Positions 14,241 to 33,600 of a stretch of 64,000 nucleotides of DNA are shown piece by piece. Location: the NCBI GenBank assembly GCA_025618425.1, contig CM046847.1, positions 5,652,441 through 5,716,440 of the forward strand, read 5' to 3'. A program made the translations under genes and the position numbers. Every line of letters begins with the position of its first letter. The first letter of the stretch is position 1. The stretch is from Heliocidaris tuberculata. Taxonomy: Eukaryota > Echinodermata > Echinoidea > Camarodonta > Echinometridae. The notes below the pieces were generated by a model. The model was given only the letters and a program-made list of their open reading frames with translations. It had not been told where the DNA came from and did not search any database.

Positions 14241-14344
14241 ATGATGCCTTGAGGAAGTCAGAACTGGCACAACTCATGGTCAACATCAAGAGGCTGAAAT
14301 GATTTTGAGCAAGGACTCTTATGCAGCATCCCAACCACTCTATA

Positions 14345-14520
14345 CAGTGGAAAATCATTATAAAGAGCTCTGATATAACAAGATTCCTGATATAACAAAG
14401 CAATTGTGCTGGTCCCAAGTTCTTTATGTTCTTTTGGTTTTTTAACGATGTAAGGAGATTCCTGATACAACAAGGTAATTTTCATGGTCCCAAGGTCCTC
14501 GTCATAGTGAGTTTCCACTG
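14345..14520. mobile_element. pogo-like MITE, 176 bp, downstream of the RABEPK stop
   Basis: It begins CAGTGGAAAATCATTATAA, ends AGTGAGTTTCCACTG, and has TA at both flanks. Internal GATATAACAA and GGTCCCAAG motifs match the element at 19162-19335. It probably lies in or near the RABEPK 3' UTR. Confidence 0.75.
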
Positions 14521-14833
14521 TAGCAGTCTCCCAAATTGGTAGGAAAAGATGCAGTGAAGTGGGACCTTGCAGATCACCTTTTAGAAAACTACAGTTCGCT
14601 TCAAAGATATTGCTCCTACTACAGTAATTCTAGAAGAGGCTGAATGTCATAAAGATGATCCCACCTGTTCACAGTGCCACTACTGTGGCAGCATAATCGT
14701 AGCAATCAAGACAACTTCTCGGGCAGTGGAACATCTGCTACGTGGTGAGGCTAATTTACATGCACCACTGGGAAGCTAGATGGCTCAAGGTGCAAAAGAT
14801 TTCATCAGCAATATTGCTCCTCCAAGAGTGATT

Positions 14834-21929
<7,096 letters not shown>

Positions 21930-22212
21930 GCTGGTGATTATGCTGGGGATTCAACTGTTTTATAATGAAAATAGAGAATGATAAGAAAGGTTCGTTTCAA
22001 GACAAGACAAGGCAAAGCCAAAGGGATTTTTGAGAAGTTGCTAATCTTTGGAATAATTTTTGATCAGAAAATAATCAATAGTAAATATTTCCATTATGAC
22101 AAACTTCAAAAAACCATTGAAGCATCAATTTGATTCAGTATAAATTCTATCTACAACCACCACCTTACAAACAAGCTTTCCTCAGTAGGAAATACTTGAT
22201 GTTAGTGACATC

Positions 22213-22673
22213 GGCAGTGGCACTCCAGGTACAAATCTACTAAGTCAGAACTGCATTTATAGTTTCATTGACATTGTTTGTGTTTTTTCAAAACGGAAAA
22301 AGGAAAGATGAAAATTTATTCTTTAATATTAAGAAAAATCTTCTACCTCACTAGATGGCATCCGATATCCATGATTTGCCAAGTAATTTGATGAAAAAAA
22401 AGCATTTTGCTGGCATCGCGGATATTTTTCCCATGTTGTACACGTACTAGACCTAGCGCCGATTCAAATGACTCAAATTCAGATCCTGAGTAGATAGACA
22501 TGATACTTGATAATTATAATTTATAGATGCCATCTAACTTAGTGAGGTTAAAGATTTTTCTTAATATCAAAGTACAAATTTTCATCTTTCCTTTTTCCAT
22601 TTTGAAAAAAAAAAAAGCAACCAAGCTAATGCAGATTCTGACTTAGTAGATTCGTACCTGGAGCGCCACCGCC
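22213..22673. mobile_element. Foldback/MITE-like palindromic element, GGCAGTGGCACTCCAGG-type termini
   Basis: The left arm begins GGCAGTGGCACTCCAGGTAC. The right arm is its inverted, slightly diverged copy and ends TACCTGGAGCGCCACCGCC. Inner parts of the arms also pair, for example the AAAGGAAAGATGAAAATTT segment. The element is about 460 bp with a spacer near 22370-22520 and no coding potential. It lies about 280 bp upstream of the RABEPK start codon and could overlap its promoter. Confidence 0.75.
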
Positions 22674-23530
22674 TTTAGCGGCGGCGCTCGCGCTCCCTGG
22701 AGTTACTAATAGACTAGACCGAGTTCATACAAAATAACTAACGTATGGGACTAGCTATATTATCAATATGCAAATCAGGAGTGATTTTCAATACTTTTAG
22801 CTGAATTCATAATTTCAGTGTAATGCAAAGTTATAACCAATAATATCTTCCTACTTTTTACGTCAAATGTGAACGTTTACAAGAGCGGCATCGACGTATA
22901 AAAGGTAGAATAACGAGCAATATCTTGCCAGGTTCCCCTCAGCAACAATCAACAACTTTGAGTTGCTGATCAAAAGATTTCAATTTAGTTAAGAATTTGA
23001 ATAAAATTTTATAATATTTCATTTTACAAGAATAAAATAATTTATATCATAAAAATTATATTTTTGATGGTTCGAATAGTATTCAAAATATATCATAACG
23101 ATTTAAACAACACCTTAAAATTCATTTTAATGGAAAGCCTGAACAATTCTGCGTGCCATGTGTGTATTGTAAATTTGGCAGGAAAAGAGATGTATTAACC
23201 TTATTTCTCTGTTATTTTCGACTTGAGAGCGCTTTATTGCTTATAAAATGGTAAATATTCATTCATCGTACTTGTTGATATCTTATTATTCTTTTTATTT
23301 CCTGTACTTAAAGTGAGTTTAGATGTTTTAAAATCCGTCTCCTTTTTATTGATATGGTCCCACGTATTAAAATTTGTGTGGGGAAAATGAAGTCTGGCGA
23401 GATGGCACTGCCAATAATGCCAATTGAATTTATGTGACTTAAGCCGACTTAAGAATGAAAACACCTTCTGAATCAGCTATAAAACGATTACTTTAGACTT
23501 TAGGGAAGAGTTCCTTTTGCGACAGCCACC

Positions 23531-23550
23531 CTAAACCCTAACCCTAACCA
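23531..23550 (+). repeat. Short CCCTAA telomere-type repeat, left end of inverted-repeat module
   Basis: About three CCCTAA-like units directly abut the left 26-bp inverted repeat. They are followed at 23563-23583 by a small hairpin with 9-bp arms (TAGTGGTCA) and a 3-nt loop. Confidence 0.85.
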
Positions 23551-24009
23551 CACCACGTATATTAGTGGTCATACTGACCACTACGCGGGACGAATGCAAA
23601 AATACTAGTCATTTTCTATCGCATGTACTTAAGGTATGGGAGGAAAAGTAAGATAAATATTTAAAATACTTCCTTTCAAATTCAGCGCTTTAAAATCTCT
23701 TTCCTACCTTAAATGGCCGTTAGGAAAAACTTCTGATATTTCCAGCAAAATCCAAAGTCAAAATCATGTCCAAAACCTAAGAAATCCCCGCCAATTTTTT
23801 TTGCGATCTCATGTTGTTTTCATGGTGCCAATGTTTTTAGACTAAATCGGCCAATAAAATTTTGTCCACAACAAAACTCGGTATCGCGTGCACATCGATC
23901 TCTACGATCGCACACACGGAATATCGGGACTTACGTGTGCGCGATAGGAACCGAACTTTTAACGACCGAATTTTTTAGCGGGAGATGTCAGCGCTCGCGG
24001 CGATCAGGA

Positions 24010-25937
24010 AATGTACATCATTTATAAGAAAACCCCAAGGCGTTCTGGTCCTATGTCAAGAGCTGCAGGTCTGAGAACATAGAAATTCCATCTCTAAGAT
24101 CTGATAGGGGTATTCATATGACCAGCAATGACAAAGCAGAGTGCCTCAACTCCTTCTTTCACTCAGTCTACACTAAACAACAAGCCTGTCATGAACGCAT
24201 GGGAGGTTCTGTGCACTACCCTGAGATTGGTCATCTCCACATCCATCGTCCTGGTGTGGCCAAGCAACTGTTGAACCTCAACCCATCTAAAGCATGTGGA
24301 CCGGATGAAATACCACCGAAGCTCCTCAAGCTTGTAGCTGAAGAGATCTCTCCTGTCCTGGGGTTCTTGTTTCAACAGAGCTTCAACGCTGGTACCGTCC
24401 CAACTGAATGGAAATATGCATTGGTAACCCCCATCCACAAGTCAGGTGACAAGTGCGATCCAGCCAATTACAGACCAATTTCTTTGACCTGCATCTGTAG
24501 TAAGGTGATGGAGCATATAGTGATCAGCCATATTTCGAAGCATATTGCTGCCAATAACATCCTGGTAGATGAACAGCATGGGTTCAGGCAGAAGCTGTCA
24601 ACAACCACTCAACTCATCTCTGCCACCAATGACTGGGCACACACCTTACAACACAGAGGCCAAATGGATGTCATCTTCCTTGATTTCAAGAAAGCCTTCG
24701 ACCGAGTACCCCACTGTCATCTGCAAACCAAGCTAGAATATTATGGCATCAAAGGAGACACTCTAAACTGGATTATGTCGCTACTTTCCAACAGGCAGCA
24801 AGCAGTAGTTGTCAAGGGTTCCCGATCATCTTGGATGCCTGTAACATCTGGGGTACCGCAAGGATCAGTGATCGGACCCGCCCTTTTCTTGCTCTACATC
24901 AACGACATCACTGCTAATATCCAGTCTACGATACGCCTGTTTGCTGATGACAGTGTGATCTACCGGGAAATCAACACTAATCATGACACATCCATCCTAC
25001 AGCAAGACCTTCAAACTCTGTCAGATTGGTCAGCAAAGTGGCTCATGGCATTTAATGTCAAGAAGTGCGCTTCCCTCACCATTACTAGGAAGAGAGCTCC
25101 CATCCAACACAACTACAAACTTTCCAACGAGACAATAGAGAAGGTCAACTCATACAAATACCTCGGAGTTACCATATCCAAGGATCTCCGATGGAATACC
25201 CACTGTCAGCATATTCTCAACAAAGCCAGTAAAACCCTTGGACTCCTGAGAAGAACTCTCTCACCCTGCTCCAAGGAGGTCAAAGCCAAAGCTTATGTGG
25301 CCTTAGTTCGACCACAGCTGGAGTATGGTGCTGAAGCATGGAACCCTTACACCTCTACCAATGTTGCAAGCCTTGAAAGGGTGCAGAAAACAGCTGCTCG
25401 CTTCGTCACCTGCGACCATAGAAGATCCACATCGGCATCGGGACTTGTCTCAAAGCTGGGATGGGATCAGCTGCACACACGTCGCCTTCTTGCACAAAGC
25501 ACCATGCTCTACCGAATACACCATCAGCTTGTCAATATCCATCTTCCTCACTTCATAACCCAAGCTCCATACATCAGCAGAAGAGATCATTTGTTCAAAC
25601 TCACTGTCCCAGAAGCAACAATTGATGCTTACAAATTCTCATTTTATCCCCGGACTATTCGCATCTGGAACCACCTACCAGCTGTGGCAGTTACTTCTCC
25701 AACAGTAGCTGCCTTCCAGGAGGCTGCCTGCCCTGTCATCAGAGGGCTGGAACCTCCTGTAGGTTCCAGGATGCTGTAAACACAGTACTACCATGGTTTT
25801 TACTAGCACGTCAAAGTTTTTATTGTACATACAACCTCTATGTTTGCACCATCACCTACTGGCACAGCACATCCCATCCCAGTTTAGCCAAGAAAGAGCT
25901 GCTTCAGGGATTATTTCTTCAAGGTTCAAGGTTCAAG
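24010..25937 (+). mobile_element. 5'-truncated CR1/L2-like non-LTR retrotransposon (LINE)
   Basis: Coding similarity starts abruptly near 24028 (ENPKAFWSYVKS). That is within the linker between endonuclease and reverse transcriptase, so the endonuclease is missing, as expected for 5' truncation during target-primed reverse transcription. The 3' end, about 25916-25936, is a short TTCAAGG tandem, typical of CR1/L2-group LINEs that end in a microsatellite rather than poly(A). The element lies inside the 26-bp inverted-repeat module 23506-26364. Confidence 0.85.
24028..25779 (+). CDS. LINE reverse transcriptase ORF (5'-truncated)
   Basis: The frame is open from 24028; the first ATG is at 24118, giving 553 residues. 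Counting from that Met, the reverse transcriptase blocks are YRPISL near 119-124, LDFKKAFDRVPH at 188-199, SGVPQGSVIGPALFLLYIND at 244-263, and the catalytic FADD at 275-278. The thumb and C-terminal region end with the RIWNHLPAVAVTSPTVAAFQ-type motif common in CR1/L2/Jockey-group elements. There is no internal stop or frameshift, so the insertion is probably young. It has no native start codon and is a dead fragment on its own. Confidence 0.93.
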   Translation, partial: ENPKAFWSYVKSCRSENIEIPSLRSDRGIHMTSNDKAECLNSFFHSVYTKQQACHERMGGSVHYPEIGHLHIHRPGVAKQLLNLNPSKACGPDEIPPKLLKLVAEEISPVLGFLFQQSFNAGTVPTEWKYALVTPIHKSGDKCDPANYRPISLTCICSKVMEHIVISHISKHIAANNILVDEQHGFRQKLSTTTQLISATNDWAHTLQHRGQMDVIFLDFKKAFDRVPHCHLQTKLEYYGIKGDTLNWIMSLLSNRQQAVVVKGSRSSWMPVTSGVPQGSVIGPALFLLYINDITANIQSTIRLFADDSVIYREINTNHDTSILQQDLQTLSDWSAKWLMAFNVKKCASLTITRKRAPIQHNYKLSNETIEKVNSYKYLGVTISKDLRWNTHCQHILNKASKTLGLLRRTLSPCSKEVKAKAYVALVRPQLEYGAEAWNPYTSTNVASLERVQKTAARFVTCDHRRSTSASGLVSKLGWDQLHTRRLLAQSTMLYRIHHQLVNIHLPHFITQAPYISRRDHLFKLTVPEATIDAYKFSFYPRTIRIWNHLPAVAVTSPTVAAFQEAACPVIRGLEPPVGSRML

Positions 25938-26182
25938 ACTTGCGATACCCCGTTTCGCCAGAAGTGACAGTAAATTACATATTTCATTTTCGGAATTATC
26001 TTTTCCAACATCGGTGAGTTGAATTTATTGTATTTCATGAATATGTTGGTGTCGTTTCTTGTAAATTTAATGCCGATTATGAGTGAATGTTGGTGACTTT
26101 TGTGCAGTGGTGTTTTGAAAGTGTTGAGGTGGATGACTGCCTAGAGTCTACACACGAAGTATAGTAATGTCGCTATGAGTGA

Positions 26183-26310
26183 CCCTAACCCTAACCCTAA
26201 CCCTAACTCTAAACCCTAACCCTAACATGCCTAACCCTAACCCTAACCCTAACCCTAACAAGGTTATATTATAACCTTGTACATTGGATAAGTGCCCTAA
26301 CCCTAACCCT
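26183..26310 (+). repeat. Interstitial CCCTAA telomere-type repeats, right end of inverted-repeat module
   Basis: Three blocks of CCCTAA units are separated by unique bases. Between the second and third block, 26258-26280, is a perfect 11-bp-arm palindrome with one central base (ACAAGGTTATA arms). The units have the same strand orientation as the left-end block, so they are not part of the inverted repeat. Confidence 0.93.
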
Positions 26311-26399
26311 ACATTTATATATATATTTTTTTCATTTTGGGTGGCTGTCGCAAAAGGAACTCTTACCGTCTTGAGTAACTATATGCATTTAAGATTGAT

Positions 26400-27600
26400 T
26401 TCAGTGAAGATTGATAATTTACATTAAAAAATGATGGCAATGCCAATTCTCTTGTACGCATTGAACTTGAAGTTGATTGTCATGATTGTGCATTATTGTG
26501 TAATGATTGTGTGCGCTAATCAACAAAAAATAAATAAAAGCTAGAAACTGGCTTTAAAATGAATTAACCCATTGCATCCCCTGTCCCTGAGCCACGCAGC
26601 TGTTACTCCTGTTAGACACCCTAGTCATGCTAGTAGCCTAATAAGTAAAATGGAGAAGAGGAACACAGAAGTGCTATGTACGTGTATAAGAAACAAAAGA
26701 TGATCATAGAGTAGAGAAGTAGAGGAAAACAGAGAAAAAGATCATCAATCAGATCAGGAGTAAGACAAAGAAGAAAAAGGATGATTGAGAAAAAGCCAAC
26801 AGAAATGGAGACTCAGCATGCTGAGAAAGATGGGGAAAGCAGATAAATGAAAAAGAAAACAAATTTGAAAAAGTAGGAGAGGAAATAAAATACTGAGAAT
26901 AAATTGAAGATATAAGAAGAAGAGTAAGAAAAAAAAAGGACATGTAAACAAAAAGGAGGAAAGGGGAATATGAGAAAAGCAGAAGTAGTAATGAAGACAG
27001 AGAGAATTCGGAAGAATCCAAGAATGAAAAGATTAGATGTTAAGAAAACGAATAGAAGAAGAAAAGAAAAAGAATTAGGAGAAAAGATAAGTGAAGAACC
27101 TTCAGCAAAGATGATGAAGAACTATGCGACTTCAGATACATGTGTTTGGGTCTGCATTTAGGATGTAATCAAAGAATTGGACTGATTTAGTGACTACAAC
27201 TCTGATATACGGTTATTGATCATGAGGCAAATACGATGAAGTGTGCATTTCTAAAAAAGCCAAATTTCACCACTTTACAATGCACTTTTGGCATCAGGAT
27301 AGAAGTACTAAGCATGCAGTATTGCAGCACTCTACGCACCACAACTCATGAAATATAGCAAGTCACCATTGGTATTATTGGGATTTACAGAAATAAAAAC
27401 ATTCTTGTGTTGAGGTTTTGAGGACAATTTACATTTTTAAAACTCGGAAGGAAAAAAAGAGTAAAAATATGTGAGGAAATCTCCCTTCTTCTACAGCAAT
27501 CTCAAAAGATATACAGGGTTTGATTATTTCTGTACTTTGAATTTTAATTCATTTGCATGAATAATCAGCGATTAAGAAATATTGATATGACCTTTTCTCC
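26400..27600. other. NOP56 upstream region; first exon not located
   Basis: The first recognisable NOP56 coding exon begins at an acceptor, so promoter and exon 1 lie further upstream, here or beyond the repeat island. The stretch is A/G-rich (26740-27110). No TATA box or convincing exon was identified. Confidence 0.5.
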
Positions 27601-27608
27601 CCTCTCAG

Positions 27609-30600
27609 GCGATGATGGTGCTGTATGAACATGCATCAGGCTACGCCCTGTTTGCACTCAAAGAATTCGAGGAGGTCTCTGTGCTCCATCACCAAGTCCA
27701 AGAATCAGTGACAGACTTTGGAAAGTTTGCCTCATTGGTCAAGCTGCAAGCTTTCTCTCCTTTCAAATCTGGGGTCAACGCACTGGAAAATATCAACAGC
27801 ATATCAGAAGGTAAAAGATTTGGAATTGAAAAGCACCATCATGTCTCCTGTATCTATGTGGTGGATAGAAAACCAGCTTGAAGCCTATTCCAAAACTCAA
27901 CTCATAATTATTATTTTTTTTTTTTCTTCTTTGGGAGGGAGGATCAGATATTTTTGTGTGTATAACTTACACATTGAAGCTGAAGGCAAACTCATTAAAT
28001 TTATGAAGCTAACCTACATTTTATTTTATACTATTGAGATTTGTGTAGCTGTTATAATTTAGAAATATACTGTAGAAAGTCTTGTGCAAGGCACCCCATC
28101 ATGTTGTTGCACAGGGCCCATTGCAAGGAGTTGTCACAAGTCTAACTATGCGGACATCCAATATTAGCATGTTTGAATGGAAAATCAGTGAACTTCGACT
28201 GGTGACAGGATCTTTAACGGGCCACAGTTTTGTCAATCAATTGTTTAAAAGTTGACAACTTCACTAGTCAAGAATTAGGACAAAGTCTCACCACTTGAAA
28301 ATTTGTCTACAGATTGTTGTAGATTTTCTCTGACTTCAAAGCTTTTTAACTGCTACAACTCCTATTTAGTGCTGTAGCTCCGAACGCAAAACTCGGATCG
28401 GCTCGGTCCGGTGAAGTATTTCTTTAATCTCGACCGGACCGGTCTGGACCGGTAACCCGGAATTGAGTTACAGCTGTTTATGAAAGAAAAAAGCTTACAC
28501 CTCCCGAGTCAGTTAGTGACCTTGTCCTCAGTAAGTACAGTGGACCGTTACATTCTTATCTCACCGTCTGTGGTCCAGACATGCCACGTGCCACGACTTT
28601 AGGATCAGTTGTGAAAGTTATCGTCTCTGACCGACTGCCCACCCGTCAGTCACCCGATCATATTCGTGCCACTCCTGTAATGAGCTATATATTGAGCATA
28701 AATTTAAGTTCATACACTTGAGTGGGCATGTCTCAATTTACCAAAGCTGAGTCCTACGTGTAGCTCCTCGCAAGCCAATGGCAAACAAGATTTTGCTGTT
28801 AGTTAACAAGACCGCTGCCCAGTTATAATATGATTGGTCCATTTGCCTGGCTAAAAAAAGAGTCACACGTGACTCCATGGAGGAGGGAGTAATGCGACCA
28901 GCCGGCATAAATTTATATGCATAACATCATTGAATGTGCTTGTCGCTCAGGCCGCGCACTCTGTGTAAAGAGACCACAGTGTAACATGACACCCAGCTGG
29001 GCGCCAGCTGTCTGGCATGACTGGCAAGCTGAAATCTTTGCTCAAATAATTCCCATAAGCTTTGATAAGGAATACTATTGTTTTGATTCTCCATGAAAAC
29101 GAAAGTTGGCAGGATAGCAAACGAGAATAAAGGAGAAAATATTGGAAGAGGAAATGATAAGGATAACGAGAGTATAAGAAAGAAGATCGTACTCTCTCAA
29201 CCTTTTTGGTTTAGAGAGGGAAGATTTTAGAACAGAAATTTCAAAACTGTTTTACTTTTGGAGGAAGAAAGAAAGAAGAAAGAAACGTTTTAAAGGGACA
29301 AACGTGCAACAGAAATTAATGTTTTCATTCTTTCGTCTCCAAAACCTCTTTATTTACGATCTTTCTTTCAGTCTCTCCATCTCCCAACATTTCTCTTTTC
29401 TGCTTTAAAGGGTTTTTTTAAGTAATAGAAAGAAAGAAGGTAAAAACAGGAATAAAATAAATGAGAAACGTTGAAAGAGAAAGAGATACTGAAAGAAAGA
29501 TAGTAAAGAAAGAAACTAAAAAAGAAATGTTGGAAGCTGGTGTTTTTGGTAAAGACAGAAATGAGGAAAGCCACAACTGCTACGCGTCACTACGTGAATA
29601 GTCTCAAAGGGAGATAGATGTGTGACTTGGGTCACCAGTCACCAAAGTTTGCCGAACTTTCATTTATGTTAATTTCAACATCTCACTCCTTATTGGTCAC
29701 TAGGTTTCACAACTTGAGCTTGTTACAGCGAGCTGTGTGCACAGCGCAGAACAGCAATCTTACGTACGTTTGTGTATGCAATGTGTGGATAATGCAAGCA
29801 TGGACCCTACCACATGCCATGCATAATGCAACGGTACGGCAGGTCAAAATAGCTGTGGATTTATCAAGACACGCGTATGCGCCCGTGGCGTTCAGACCGT
29901 AACTGTTTACAGTTACTTTGCAAGATTTATGATGATAAAAGGCAACGATTAATGACCTTTTTTACAACCGGTCTCTGTTACCGAGTTGACCCAACTCTTG
30001 CCTCAGTCCAGACCGGAAGCAGTCCGGCTCGGAATGCTTTGTCCGCCGGACCAAAGACCGGAAAACGGTCCGAGCTACAGCACTACTCCTATTTGTCTAT
30101 TCCTGTAATTGTTCAAGACCTTGGTCTGAAAGATTTCCCTTAATTTTTACATCCAACCCAATTTTGGTCATAGTCCAGTCATAACATGTGTGCTTATCTT
30201 CATATCACATGCATGATAGAAATGTAGGAGCAGCTTTTGCCATGTGTAGTTCCGTTTTTAAATGCATGTATAAGTCAACTCCAGGATAGAATTTATAACA
30301 CAAGTGTGTTGCTTTCATTGACTACCAGGTGTGATGACTGAAGACCTGAAGCTCTTCATGGAGACTAACATGCCCGAGAGCTCTAAGAAAAGGAAGAAGA
30401 TCACATTGGGTGTGGCCGATGGGAAGATAGGAGCAGCCATCCAGGAGGAGCTAGGTATCCCATGTCAGACGGGAGGGGTCTTCCAGGAGATCGCCAGAGG
30501 TAAATGCTTTTTTTTTAATTTAGGCAACATTGAAAGTAGTCCAGATTTCTGATAATAATGATGATGAATAAAATTCCCCCAAATCCAAGGGATTTTACTC

Positions 30601-33600
30601 TGTATGGCCAAAAGTGCAAATAAATTATATCTATCAAACAAATTTGATATGAAAGGTATGGTACGTGATGAATAGAAATGAGTGGGGGAAATAAGTGTGA
30701 CAAGACTACCATCAAAAAATTCATTGTCCTAATGAGTATTTTTCCGTGCCGGTGTGATTATCAGTAAGTTTTCACAATTTTTTCTACATTTTTTTTTTTC
30801 TTCAGACAACTGGAATGGCTGTAGGGAAACTGGCCCCAGGTGTTACTTTGTTTTGCTATTAACTTTGGTGTATTTTACCCATTGCCTTAGAAGTTACATT
30901 AAGCTATAGGTCCCCTGAAGTATAATTACAATCATGTACTGGTACTTGTTTTTCTAGCATTCTAGTAAAGTGAAAAATCCTTCAAATTGTCACGTGTTGA
31001 ATCCTATCTTTATCTAGGTCTGAGGTACCGTTGCCATCACATGGTCAAGGGACTAAGCCCCTCATTTAGGATTTAAAGCCATAGGTCCCCTGGATATTAC
31101 TTGAAAGCATATACTTGGTTTGTTAACATGCAGGTATAGTGAATCATAATTGATAATCTATTAATGTGTTAAATATTCGAATCCCCTCCTTTTAGGTCTG
31201 AGGTGCCACTTCCATCGCCTGGTCAAGGGACTGACCGCTCAGTCAGAGGCCAAAGCACAGCTCGGTCTAGGTCACAGCTACTCAAGGGCAAAGGTCAAGT
31301 TCAACGTGAATAGGGCAGATAACATGATCATCCAGTCCATCTGCTTGCTTGACCAACTGGACAAAGATATTAACACATTCTCAATGCGGATCAAGTGAGT
31401 GCTGTACAAATATTTGAATAATTTCACATGTGGTTTAAATCACACATCTAACTATTACAGTTATTTAAAGAAAAAAAATTGAAAAAAATTTCTGATTGAA
31501 GCAACCCCAAACTACTGAATAATAAACAAACTTTTCACTCTCTTGTCTGGATAATAAATGGATATTAAAGGAAATCGTAACATGGTCAGGAGAATCATCA
31601 TTTGCTGCATTTAAATTCATAGTAGAAAAATGGCAATATGTTGGAATGTTACCTAATTCATTTTGTTTCAGTACATCATGTGAGAGAGGGGTTTGGGGAG
31701 GGGGGGGGGGGGAGGAGGGGTTGAGCTGTTGGATCACAAAGGGCAGTTCACAACTAGGTAAAGAATACAATTTTTTGATTGAGTCAGAAAAATGTTTACA
31801 CTTAGAAAATTGCTATTTTGTTTAAAACTCAGTTATGAATACAAAATTATTATACATATTTTGAAAAAGTATCTTAACCCACATCATTTGATACCATTTT
31901 TGTGTGGTATGTGTTTATGCTTGGAAGAACAGGGGGCACTGTTTACGAGAGGGTAAAAATCAACTTGCGCCAACGTACTCCTTACGTACTCCTTAAACAT
32001 ACTCCTTAAAGGGTACCTGAGGCCTGAAAAAATAATTTGTGTATAGTTAGCTTACACAAAATCAACCCCAGAAAACTTAACACGACATTCAACGGTGACA
32101 GGATACAGGAGATATTGATTTTTGAAAATAAAATACCCAAAAAAAATTAATATAAATAAGACTTGAGCAAAGACTAGTCGATCGATCACGATAGCTCACC
32201 TAACGATATATCGATTCAGGAACGTCTTCACTTTCAATTTTCGATTCGATAAATGAATTTTGCGACTTAGTTCTAATTTATTTGTTGTTTCATTTGGTCT
32301 GTAGATTCTTTGTAATTTATGCGCCGAAGCAATTTTCTATTCGATTTAAACGTTTTGCGTTGAATACTTGATTCATCTGTTGTTTTGTTTGGGTTGTAGA
32401 TTCTCCATAAATTACGCGGCAACTTAATTTTCAGTTCGATAAAAACAGTTTGCGTTGTATACTTCATCCATTTGATGTTTTATTTGGGTTGTATATTATT
32501 CCTAAATTAAGCGCCAAATCAATTTTTGATTCGATAAATGTATCTTGCGTCATAGTTCTAATTTGTTTGTTGTTTCATTGGTCTGTAAATTCTTTGTAAT
32601 TTATGCGCCAAACCAATGTTATATTCGACATTTTGTGTTGAATACTTGATTCATTTGTTGTTTTATTTGGTTTGTAGATTCTCTATAAATTAAGCACCAA
32701 CTTATATTTTTCATTTCGATAAAAACATTTTGCGTTGTATACTTCATTTATTTCATATTTTATTTGGGTTGTATATTATCCCTAAGTTAAGCGCCAAATC
32801 AATTTTCGATTCGATATATGTATTTTGCGTCTTAGTTCTAATTTATTTATTGTTTCGCTTGGTCTGTAGATTCTTTGTAATTTATGCGCTGAACCAATTT
32901 TCTATTCGATAAAAACATTTTGCGTTGTATACTTCATTCATTTTATATTTTATTTGGGTTGTATATTATTCCTAAGTTAAGCGCCAAATCAATTTTCGAT
33001 TCTATAAATATATTTTGCGTCTTAGTTCTAATTTATTTGTTGTTTCGCTTGGTCTGTAGATTCTTTGTAATTTATGCGCCAAACTAATTTTCTATTCGAT
33101 ATAAACATTTTGCGTTGTATACTTCATCCATTTGATGTTTTATTAGGATTGTATATTATTCATTAGCTACGTGCCAAATCAATTTCCATCGATAAAAAAA
33201 CATTTTGCGTTGGTCCTTCATTTCATTTTTTATTTGGGTTGTATATTATTCCTAAGCTAAGCGCCAAATCAATTTTCGATTCGATAAATATATTTTGCGT
33301 CTTAGTTCTAATTTATTTATTGTTTCGCTTGGTCTGTAGATTCTTTGTAATTTATGCGCTGAACCAATTTTCTATTCGATAAAAACATTTTGCGTTGTAT
33401 ACTTCATTCATTTTATATTTTATTTGGGTTGTATAATTATTCATAAGTTAAGCGTCAAATCAATTTTCGATTCGATAAATATATTTTGCGTCTTAGTTCT
33501 AATTTATTTGTTGTTTCGCTTGGTCTGTAGATTCTTTGTAATTTACGCGCAGAACCAATTTTCTATTCGATAAAAAAAATTTGCGTTGTATACTTCACTT

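Larger units (their letters stand above)
23506..26364. mobile_element. 2.86 kb module bounded by a perfect 26-bp inverted repeat
   Basis: Positions 23506-23531 and 26339-26364 are exact reverse complements over 26 bp (core TTCCTTTTGCGACAGCCACC). CCCTAA-type repeats lie just inside the left end and about 30-155 bp inside the right end. The interior holds the LINE fragment plus about 0.48 kb and 0.4 kb of unassigned flank. No clear target-site duplication is visible (left flank TTTAGGG, right flank ACCGTC). The best reading is a non-autonomous DNA transposon later invaded by a LINE. An inverted duplication by another route is possible. Confidence 0.65.

Noticed and set aside
14590..14776. Plus-strand frame with spaced cysteines (ECHKDDPTCSQCHYCGS)
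   Set aside because: Upstream frame is broken, no family is recognised, and it lies opposite the probable RABEPK 3' UTR.
29877..30143. 88-codon frame across the right end of the hAT-like element
   Set aside because: It runs through the terminal repeat and target duplication and has no similarity to a transposase.
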